From a virus, in the IMG/VR virus record IMGVR_UViG_3300044991_000116, positions 1 to 36,721 of that record: a DNA stretch of 36,721 nt. The stretch is one strand, 5' to 3'. A program made the position numbers and the translations under genes. Under the pieces are notes generated by a model. It was not told the DNA's origin and made no database searches. It was given only the letters and a program-made list of their open reading frames with translations. The stretch's first letter is position 1, and every line of letters starts with the position of its first letter. This document shows positions 22,927-29,525 of the stretch, piece by piece.

Positions 22927-23334
22927 ATGGCTTTACCTAATGGCGCAGGCGGTTATCAAATTGGTGACGGCAACTTGCTCGAAGCACAACTGACGGTTCA
23001 AACTATTCCCACAACCTTGACTGGCGACACTACGTTGACCGCTGATCAAGTAGTTGTTGGTTTGGTTGTTTGCAACAAAGGCAGCGATGCTACATTGACC
23101 GTGACTCTGCCCACAGCAGCGTTGCTTGATGCAGCCGTTCCTAGCGCAAAAGTTGGCTCTGCTTTTGAGTTAACAATCTGCAACAACAACAACACCGGAG
23201 CATCGTCTACCGTTCCTGTTACCACAGGCACTGGCGTTACGATCTTTGGTTCTGTGACTGTTCCACGTTTCGGCGCACACACATACCGTTTTGTGCGTAC
23301 TGGCGACGCGGCTTACTCGGCCTTCTTGAAGTAA
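22927..23334 (+). CDS. Probable capsid decoration or head-associated protein (135 aa)
   Basis: A 135-residue Thr/Ala/Val-rich beta protein (LTADQVVVGLVVCNKGSDAT, then GVTIFGSVTVPRFGAH). It has no charged or coiled parts. Position directly after the coat gene, between two hairpin terminators, is typical of head-decoration proteins. TAAGGA precedes the ATG. I do not recognise a specific family; assignment is by context and composition. Confidence 0.6.
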   Translation: MALPNGAGGYQIGDGNLLEAQLTVQTIPTTLTGDTTLTADQVVVGLVVCNKGSDATLTVTLPTAALLDAAVPSAKVGSAFELTICNNNNTGASSTVPVTTGTGVTIFGSVTVPRFGAHTYRFVRTGDAAYSAFLK

Positions 23335-23337
23335 ACA

Positions 23338-23360
23338 ATGGGGGCTTCGGCCCTCATTTT
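23338..23360 (+). terminator. Hairpin terminator between two head genes
   Basis: ATGGGGGC (23338-23345), loop TTCG, GCCCTCAT (23350-23357) with one G-T pair, then TTT. It is the second UUCG-type hairpin within 470 bp. Confidence 0.7.
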
Positions 23361-23373
23361 AAAAGGAACAACT

Positions 23374-23787
23374 ATGACCTCTAATACCAAATCAATTGGC
23401 GTTGCTTTTGAAGACCAAGACATCATTGGGTCTAACTTTGTACTGGCTGGTGGCGAGTTGGGCTACACCGCAGAAGCAAGCGGCACAGTGACTCAATTGA
23501 CAGACAAGTCCACAGCGGTCACGCTGAACAAGTCTGCTGGTCAGATCACACTGAACGGCGCCTCTTTGGCAAACATTACAAATGTTTCGTTCACTTTGAA
23601 CAACAGCACAATCAGCGCCAATGATGTTGTAATTCTGAGCGTTGCGTCTGGTGCTACCGCTGGTGCTTACAACTGCTGGATTTCTAGCAAAACCTCTGGA
23701 AGTTGCGTAATCACAATACGCAACTTTTCGGGAGGGGCGCTGTCTGAGGCTTTTGTACTAAACTTTGCTGTACTCCACGTCCTGTAA
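23374..23787 (+). CDS. Probable head or decoration protein (137 aa)
   Basis: A 137-residue Ser/Thr-rich beta protein (LGYTAEASGTVTQLTDKSTA, later ISSKTSGSCVITIRNFSGG). This compact pattern is common to small phage structural proteins placed near the coat gene. The ATG at 23374 is chosen because AAAAGGA lies 8 nt upstream; the earlier ATG at 23338 lies in the terminator hairpin. Its stop is followed by a third hairpin. Exact role unknown. Confidence 0.6.
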   Translation: MTSNTKSIGVAFEDQDIIGSNFVLAGGELGYTAEASGTVTQLTDKSTAVTLNKSAGQITLNGASLANITNVSFTLNNSTISANDVVILSVASGATAGAYNCWISSKTSGSCVITIRNFSGGALSEAFVLNFAVLHVL

Positions 23788-23790
23788 ACC

Positions 23791-23815
23791 AAAAGGGGGC
23801 TAATCACCCCCTTTT
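23791..23815. terminator. Strong bidirectional hairpin terminator
   Basis: AAAAGGGGG (23791-23799) pairs perfectly with CCCCCTTTT (23807-23815) around a 7-nt loop. It has A- and T-runs on both sides, so it would work in either direction. The next ATG lies only 5 nt further on. Confidence 0.8.
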
Positions 23816-23820
23816 CTAAT

Positions 23821-24006
23821 ATGAACATTACTCTAGTCCATCCTGTCCACGGCGCTAAAATTGCCACAATGGAACTTGAAGCCGAAACAGATGAAAAAAA
23901 TGGCTGGACTCGTTATAATCCAGATACGTCTTCTGAACTTGAAGCGGCTCCTGTAAACGTGCTGGAAGTTAAACGCCGTAGAAAAGTGACTACTGAAGAG
24001 GTCTAA
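23821..24006 (+). CDS. Small unknown head-region protein (61 aa)
   Basis: A 61-residue protein with a beta-type N-terminal half (NITLVHPVHGAKIATMELEA) and a basic motif near the end (EVKRRRKVTTEEV). It sits between the head and tail-completion genes. No Shine-Dalgarno sequence precedes the ATG at 23821, because the terminator stem ends 5 nt before it; a later ATG at 23869 is possible. Two bases separate it from the gp4-like gene. Function unknown. Confidence 0.55.
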   Translation: MNITLVHPVHGAKIATMELEAETDEKNGWTRYNPDTSSELEAAPVNVLEVKRRRKVTTEEV

Positions 24007-24008
24007 GC

Positions 24009-24722
24009 ATGACAACGTACACCGCTGGCGAACAAATCAATCGGGCGCTTCGGCTCCTTGGCGTGCTTGCTGAAGGTGAAACGCCCTCTGCGGCCACGTC
24101 ACAAGACGCTTTGATGGCGCTCAATCAGATGATTGACAGTTGGAACACTGAGCGTTTGTCGGTGTTTTGCACAGAAGATCAGGTTTTTACTTGGCCTGCA
24201 AGTCTTATCAGCCGCACACTTGGCCCAACAGGTGACTTTGTAGGCAACCGTCCTATTTTGCTAGACGATGCAACATACTTCAAAGCGCCTAGTGGCGTGT
24301 CGTATGGCATCAAGATGATCAACCAACAGCAGTACAACGGTATTGCTGTTAAGACCGTTACGTCCACGTTCCCACAAGTTATGTGGGTCAACATGACGTT
24401 TCCTGATATTGAGATATACCTCTATCCAAGGCCCACGGAAAACTTAGAGTTTCATTTTGTGTCGGTGCAAGAATTAGACAAGCCCGCTACCTTGTCAACA
24501 GTGTTGGCTTACCCGCCTGGCTATCTGCGTGCGTTCACATACAACTTGGCTATGGAGTTTGCCCCTGAGTTTGGCGTTGAGCCAAGCCCACAGGTTCAGC
24601 GTATTGCCATGACTTCTAAGCGTGATCTCAAGCGCATCAACAACCCAGATGACGTGATGGCGCTGCCTTACGCATTAGTGGCCAACCGCCAGCGTTTCAA
24701 CATCTATGCCGGTAACTACTAA
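24009..24722 (+). CDS. P22 gp4-like head-tail connector (tail accessory factor)
   Basis: A 237-residue protein matching the gp4 family in its start (EQINRALRLLGVLAEGETPS) and the block ALNQMIDSWNTERLSVFC. It also has a DIEIYLYPRP segment and a C-terminal helical part (GYLRAFTYNLAMEFAPEFGV). In P22, gp4 binds under the portal after packaging, seals the DNA and makes the site for the tail hub. Its size is larger than P22 gp4 but normal for this phage group. It overlaps the gp10-like gene by one base. Confidence 0.88.
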   Translation: MTTYTAGEQINRALRLLGVLAEGETPSAATSQDALMALNQMIDSWNTERLSVFCTEDQVFTWPASLISRTLGPTGDFVGNRPILLDDATYFKAPSGVSYGIKMINQQQYNGIAVKTVTSTFPQVMWVNMTFPDIEIYLYPRPTENLEFHFVSVQELDKPATLSTVLAYPPGYLRAFTYNLAMEFAPEFGVEPSPQVQRIAMTSKRDLKRINNPDDVMALPYALVANRQRFNIYAGNY

Positions 24723-26161
24723 TGAAGACGCCGATTCTTGGCTCTAGTTATGTGGCACGTAGCGTCAACGCTGCGGATGCCAGAATGGTCAATCTTTTTC
24801 CTGAGATTGTTCCTGAGGCTGGTAAAGAGCCTGCGTTCCTAAACCGCGCCCCAGGCTTGCGTTTGCTCAACACCATTGGCACTGGCCCGATTCGTGGCCT
24901 ATGGGCTTTCTCATCAAACGATGGCATTGCCTTTGTCATATCGGGCATTGAGCTTTATAAAATCGACAATGCTTATGCGGCCACATTGATTGGCACGGTG
25001 TATGGCACTGGAGCAGTTAGCATGGCCGACAATGGCACGCAACTGTTCATTGCGGCCAACGGCCCTAGTTACATCTACAACAACACAACAGGCGCATTTG
25101 GGCAGATTACTGACCCAGACTTCCCAGGCGCGGTGACGGTGTGCTTTCTAGACGGCTACTTTGTGTTTAATGAGCCAAATAGCCAAAAGATGTGGGTCAC
25201 TGAATTGCTTGATGGCACGTCCATTGATCCTTTAGAGTTTGCTAGTACAGAAGGCTCACCTGATGGGCTAGTCGCCGTGGCGTCCAACTTCCGCGAAGTA
25301 TGGGCGTTTGGCACAAACTCAATTGAAGTCTGGTACAACACCGGATCGACTGATTTCCCTTTGCAACGCATTCAAGGTGCGTTTAATGAGTTAGGTTGCG
25401 CAGCGCCTTACTCAGTGGCCAAAATGGACAATGGCTTGTTCTGGCTTGGCCGTGACCGTCGTGGCCAAGGTATTATCTACCGCGCCAATGGTTATACAGG
25501 TGTTCGCATTTCAACCCACGCGGTTGAATGGCAGATTCAGCAGTACAGCGATTTAACTGACGCTATTGGCTACACATACCAGCAAGACGGCCACAGTTTT
25601 TATGTACTGATTTTTCCTAACGCTAACACAACGTGGGTCTATGACGCGGCAACGCAAGTGTGGCATGAGCGTGCTGGTTTTATTGACGGAGAGTTTACCC
25701 GTCATCGTAGCAATTGCCAGATGGCATTCAACAACCTGGTTGTTGTTGGCGACTACCAAAATGGCAACATCTATGCGTTTGACTTAGATGATTTTAGCGA
25801 CAACGGGGGCATCCAAAAATGGCTGCGTTCTTGGCGTGCATTGCCTACGGGCACAAACACTCTTAAAAGAACAACCCAACACACCCTGCAACTTGACTGC
25901 GAGTCTGGCGTAGGCTTAAACCTTGGCCAAGGCAGTGAGCCTCAAGTCATGCTCCGCTTCTCAGATGACGGTGGCCACACTTGGTCAAACGAGCATTGGC
26001 GGTCTATGGGAAAAATCGGCGAATATTACAAGCGTGTAATTTGGCGTCGTTTAGGCATGACGGTTAAATTGCGTGACCGCGTGTATGAGTTGTCGGGCAC
26101 TGACCCTGTGAAAATTACGATCATGGGCGCTGAACTCATTTTGAGTCCAACGAATGCCTAG
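24722..26161 (+). CDS. P22 gp10-like tail hub / packaged DNA stabilization protein
   Basis: A 479-residue beta-rich protein. The start VARSVNAADARMVNLFPEIV and the following GLRLLNTIGTGPIRGLW are typical of gp10-like hubs. Repeated W/F-containing strands (AFSSNDGIAFVISG, DGYFVFNE, REVWAFGTNSIEVWY, HSFYVLIF) suggest a beta-propeller. The C-terminal domain (VMLRFSDDGGHTWSNEHW) is also conserved. It would attach below the gp4 ring and carry the spikes and needle. It overlaps the next gene by 8 bp. Confidence 0.9.
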   Translation: MKTPILGSSYVARSVNAADARMVNLFPEIVPEAGKEPAFLNRAPGLRLLNTIGTGPIRGLWAFSSNDGIAFVISGIELYKIDNAYAATLIGTVYGTGAVSMADNGTQLFIAANGPSYIYNNTTGAFGQITDPDFPGAVTVCFLDGYFVFNEPNSQKMWVTELLDGTSIDPLEFASTEGSPDGLVAVASNFREVWAFGTNSIEVWYNTGSTDFPLQRIQGAFNELGCAAPYSVAKMDNGLFWLGRDRRGQGIIYRANGYTGVRISTHAVEWQIQQYSDLTDAIGYTYQQDGHSFYVLIFPNANTTWVYDAATQVWHERAGFIDGEFTRHRSNCQMAFNNLVVVGDYQNGNIYAFDLDDFSDNGGIQKWLRSWRALPTGTNTLKRTTQHTLQLDCESGVGLNLGQGSEPQVMLRFSDDGGHTWSNEHWRSMGKIGEYYKRVIWRRLGMTVKLRDRVYELSGTDPVKITIMGAELILSPTNA

Positions 26162-26792
26162 CCCTAACGCTACACCAACGCCAGTCACGCCCCCGCGAGT
26201 GCCGCTGACTGACCCTCGCACGGGCTTAATTGACCGTGCTTGGTTCATGTTTTTTGTGTCGCTATATAACGCAAGCGAAGAAAAAGGCGGCGACATTAAC
26301 CCTGATGTTGTGTCTCTGGTTGCGTCTTATGATGAGTTTTTGCGGACTATCAGTCAAGAATTGCAGACCTTACCGCCAAGTTTAGAATCTCAAATAGCTG
26401 AACTGCAAAAGCAGATTGAGGCTTTAGAGTTACAACCTGTTAGCGTTAGCGTGGTCGCTTCAGGCGGCTCAACATTAACTGCGCCAGTGACTGTAACGGC
26501 CAATTATTCGATTGCCGATACAGACGCTTGGATTATCAACAACAAGACTGGCTCGGCCTTGATATTGACGTTTCCTAGCCCCTCGGCGTGGTCTGGCCGT
26601 GTCATCACGGTTAAGAACATGCAGGCTCAGTTGGTTAACTCAGCATCAAGCAACATTGTGCCGCTAGATAGTACGTCGGCTGGCACTGCAATTCTCTTGG
26701 CAGTTGTAGGAAATTGGGCGACAATGGTGTCTGACGGCACTAATTGGGTCATTATGCAAGCTGCCTCTAACAACAATTTGCTTTTGGAGTAA
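26154..26792 (+). CDS. Coiled-coil tail protein, candidate tail needle
   Basis: A 212-residue protein: a Pro-rich start (TPPRVPLTDPRTGLIDRAWF), which in related phages precedes virion attachment, then a heptad-like coiled coil (residues ~60-97, ISQELQ ... IAELQKQIEALELQ). The C-terminal beta domain (residues ~100-205) contains DAWIINNKTGSALILTFP. In P22 the needle gp26 follows gp10 and is likewise a trimeric coiled coil. I infer a needle or plug role from order and architecture; there is no clear sequence match to gp26. Confidence 0.55.
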   Translation: MPSPNATPTPVTPPRVPLTDPRTGLIDRAWFMFFVSLYNASEEKGGDINPDVVSLVASYDEFLRTISQELQTLPPSLESQIAELQKQIEALELQPVSVSVVASGGSTLTAPVTVTANYSIADTDAWIINNKTGSALILTFPSPSAWSGRVITVKNMQAQLVNSASSNIVPLDSTSAGTAILLAVVGNWATMVSDGTNWVIMQAASNNNLLLE

Positions 26793-26795
26793 ACC

Positions 26796-27131
26796 ATGAC
26801 TGTCACAGTAAAAGTTCTTGTACCGGCAAAATTTGCCGAGGCAACCCAAACAACGCAGTACACCTCAACGGGTGTTACAACCCTTATTGACAAATTTACG
26901 GCCACCAACATTACTGCGTCGGCCGCTACAATTTCTGTCAATTTGGTCACAACTGCTGATTCTGCTGGTAATACAAACTTAATTACTAAGACCAAATCAC
27001 TTCAGGCGTCTGAAGTTTATACGTTCCCTGAATTGGTTGGCCAAGTGCTTGGAGTTGGTGACTTTATTAGTACAATTGCAGGCACGGGCAGTGCAATCAA
27101 TATTCGCGTTTCTGGACGTCAGGTGACTTAA
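26796..27131 (+). CDS. Small beta-rich virion protein candidate (111 aa)
   Basis: A 111-residue Thr/Ala/Val-rich protein (VKVLVPAKFAEATQTTQYTS, later SLQASEVYTFPELVGQ) with a probable beta-sandwich fold, rather like small accessory proteins near tail hubs. It starts 3 nt after the needle candidate gene and shares its last base with the cupin gene. Structural role inferred from context. Confidence 0.55.
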   Translation: MTVTVKVLVPAKFAEATQTTQYTSTGVTTLIDKFTATNITASAATISVNLVTTADSAGNTNLITKTKSLQASEVYTFPELVGQVLGVGDFISTIAGTGSAINIRVSGRQVT

Positions 27132-27472
27132 TGATTAACCACCACTTTAGTGCAGGGGTTTACGCAAAGGAAACGCTGATACCAGCGGGTCATGTGCTTG
27201 TGCAACATAAACACAAGTTCAGTCATTTGTCGATTCTTGCCAGTGGTTCTATTGAGTTGATGGTGGATGGTGAGCGCAAGATTATTCATGCGCCAGCTTG
27301 TTTGACCATTGAGGCAAATAAACATCATGGCGTAAAATCGCTTACAGATGTTGTGTGGTATTGCATTCATGCAACTGAATGCACTGATTTGGACGAAGTT
27401 GACGAAGTTTTAATTGTGCCAAGCGATCAAGCCCAAGCGCAAGAACTGGCCAAGTGCCTACAGGAGAATTGA
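27131..27472 (+). CDS. Cupin-domain protein
   Basis: A 113-residue single cupin barrel. The metal-binding motif 1 is visible as HVLVQHKHKFSHLSILASG (His26, His28, His32 in place of the usual Glu), and motif 2 as PACLTIEANKHHGVKS (His65/His66). Turn Gly residues are conserved (GSIELMVDGERK). It is small for an enzyme but enough for a metal-bound cupin. It is placed among tail and ejection genes, so it could be a virion part or help adsorption or capsid assembly; no substrate can be named. Confidence 0.75.
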   Translation: MINHHFSAGVYAKETLIPAGHVLVQHKHKFSHLSILASGSIELMVDGERKIIHAPACLTIEANKHHGVKSLTDVVWYCIHATECTDLDEVDEVLIVPSDQAQAQELAKCLQEN

Positions 27473-27473
27473 T

Positions 27474-28169
27474 ATGCCATGGATCGCCCTAGCAATTGGT
27501 GGAAGTGCCTTACTCGGCGCAAGCGCATCTAGAAGCGCAGCGTCTACACAATCAGATGCTGCTAATCGCGCTGCTGAACTTCAGAATCAACAGTTTCAAC
27601 AAACCCGTGAAGACCTAGCGCCCTATCGTGCGGCTGGTCAAACTGCACTTAACGCGCTGACGCCTTTGGCAACAAACTATCAAAAGTTTGGCATGGCTCA
27701 ATTTCAACAAGACCCAGGCTATGCGTTTCGTTTGTCTGAAGGTCAGAAAGCGCTTGACCGCAGTGCAGCCGCCCGTGGTGGTTTGATCAGCGGTGGGGCT
27801 TTAAAAGCCGCACAGCGTTATGGTCAGGACATGGGTTCACAAGAATACATGAATGCGTTTAATCGTTACCAGACTGAGCGTAATGCTCAATTAAACCCAT
27901 TGCAATCGTTGGCTGGTGTTGGTCAAACTACAGCCAATCAATTAGGTCAATATGGCGCGGCCAATGCGGCTAACGTAGGCAATCTAATGACTGGTGGTGC
28001 TGCGGCGCAAGCAGCTGGTCGAGTAGGTGCGGCCAACGCAGCTACTGGTGGATTAGGTACATATCTAAACTACACAAGCAGTAACAATTTGCTTAACGCT
28101 CTGCGCGGTACAGGTAGTAGTAGCCCAACAAATGCGCAATTAGCCGATATGTATTATTTAAATGGTTAA
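27474..28169 (+). CDS. Ejection protein, gp7-like position
   Basis: A 231-residue Ala/Gln/Asn-rich protein. It starts with a hydrophobic Gly/Ala stretch (PWIALAIGGSALLGASASRS), followed by a helical part with NQQFQQTREDLAPYRAAGQT and a conserved DPGYAFRLSEGQKALDRSAA block. The C-terminal third is Gly/Ala-rich. This type is found as the first of three ejection proteins in many podoviruses. It would be packed in the head and enter the host envelope ahead of the DNA. AGGAG precedes the ATG at 27474. Confidence 0.75.
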   Translation: MPWIALAIGGSALLGASASRSAASTQSDAANRAAELQNQQFQQTREDLAPYRAAGQTALNALTPLATNYQKFGMAQFQQDPGYAFRLSEGQKALDRSAAARGGLISGGALKAAQRYGQDMGSQEYMNAFNRYQTERNAQLNPLQSLAGVGQTTANQLGQYGAANAANVGNLMTGGAAAQAAGRVGAANAATGGLGTYLNYTSSNNLLNALRGTGSSSPTNAQLADMYYLNG

Positions 28170-28178
28170 GAGGTAAAT

Positions 28179-29516
28179 ATGGCACTTAATCCAAACATTG
28201 CACTTGGCGTTAGACCCTTAGAGATTGCTAATCCTTTGGCGCAGTATGGCCAGATTGCACAGATTCAAAACGCGCAAAATCAAAATGCTATGGCGCAAAT
28301 TCAAATGCGTGAAGCCGAAGCGGCCGCGCAAGAGAAAAATATGTTGCGCAGGCTAGACCCTACCGCTGCTGATTATGAAAGCCAACTGTTTAGAGTTAGT
28401 CCTCAGTTGGGTATTAACTACCGAAAAGAAAAAGCCGCAGCCGAAGCAAGCAAAGCCGCAACGGCGTCTAGCCTTGCTACGGCAGCCAAAGCAAAACAAC
28501 AACTGTTAGGTCAAGCCTTGCGTGATATTAGCGGTCGCCCATCGGACGCCAATATTACTGCGCATACAGAAGACATTCAAGCGTCGCCCTTGTTTTCGCC
28601 AGAAGAAAAAGCAAGGGCTTTAGTTACACAGCAGACTTTGTTGTCAATACCTTTTGACCAACGCCAAGCATATCTTGCGGCTCAAGGTGCTAGCGCAAGC
28701 GAATTAAAGCCTACGTTAACTTCGCAAGATTTTGGTGGCGGCAAACGAGTAATAGCTACGCCTGCATTTGGTGGCGCGGCAACTCTAGTGCCTGGCAGTG
28801 AAATTACTAAAACGCCAACTTTTGCCGACATAACTAGCCAAGGTCAGCTTAAAGTATCGCAAGGTCAACTTGGCGTGTCGCAAGGCCAGCTTAATTTGGC
28901 GCGCGATAGATTGGCTCAAGAAAATCAAGGCGTTACTTATCAACAAGACGCGCAAGGTAATTTTGTTGCTTTACCATCACGGCTTCCTTCAGGTGTTATG
29001 CCTGTCGCAAGGCCAGTTACTGGCGAGGGCGGCGCGCCTGTCAAAGGTAAACCCTCGGCGTTTGCAGAAAAGACTGCGGCGCAACGAGCGCAAACGAATA
29101 GGGATCTTGGCTTTGCAATTACACAATTAAGCGAAGTTACAAAAGATGGGGGTTTGATTGACCAATCTACTGGTAGCGGCGCTGGCCGACTAGCTGATAT
29201 TGGCGCAGGGTTTGTTGGTAAGGCAACGCCCGGCGCAATTGCAATTGGAAAGATTGCGCCAATTGCAGATTTAGTGCTAAAAATGGTTCCTCGATTTGAA
29301 GGGCCGCAGTCAAATAAAGACACTCAGTCTTACAAAGAAGCTGCTGGTCAATTAGCCGATCCTACATTGCCAACAGCAATTAGAAAAGAAGCAGGTAAAA
29401 CTGTTCTTCGTTTAATGCAAGAGCGCAAAAACCAATTTGTAACCAATGATATGGCGGCTGAAGGCGCTGCGCCCACACAAATCGCACCGCCAGCTGGCTT
29501 TACCCCAGACCAATAA
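28179..29516 (+). CDS. Ejection protein, gp20-like position
   Basis: A 445-residue, Ala/Gln-rich, mainly helical protein. The first 110 residues are strongly helical (IQNAQNQNAMAQIQMREAEA). Two short repeats (QGQLKVSQ, QGQLGVSQ, QGQLNLAR) occur at about residues 227-247. The C-terminal half has a conserved-looking helical domain (ITQLSEVTKDGGLIDQ onward). Composition and place between the gp7-like and the large ejection protein fit a gp20-type role in the channel through the envelope. Low sequence conservation is usual for this class. Confidence 0.65.
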   Translation: MALNPNIALGVRPLEIANPLAQYGQIAQIQNAQNQNAMAQIQMREAEAAAQEKNMLRRLDPTAADYESQLFRVSPQLGINYRKEKAAAEASKAATASSLATAAKAKQQLLGQALRDISGRPSDANITAHTEDIQASPLFSPEEKARALVTQQTLLSIPFDQRQAYLAAQGASASELKPTLTSQDFGGGKRVIATPAFGGAATLVPGSEITKTPTFADITSQGQLKVSQGQLGVSQGQLNLARDRLAQENQGVTYQQDAQGNFVALPSRLPSGVMPVARPVTGEGGAPVKGKPSAFAEKTAAQRAQTNRDLGFAITQLSEVTKDGGLIDQSTGSGAGRLADIGAGFVGKATPGAIAIGKIAPIADLVLKMVPRFEGPQSNKDTQSYKEAAGQLADPTLPTAIRKEAGKTVLRLMQERKNQFVTNDMAAEGAAPTQIAPPAGFTPDQ

Positions 29517-29525
29517 AGGCACAAC

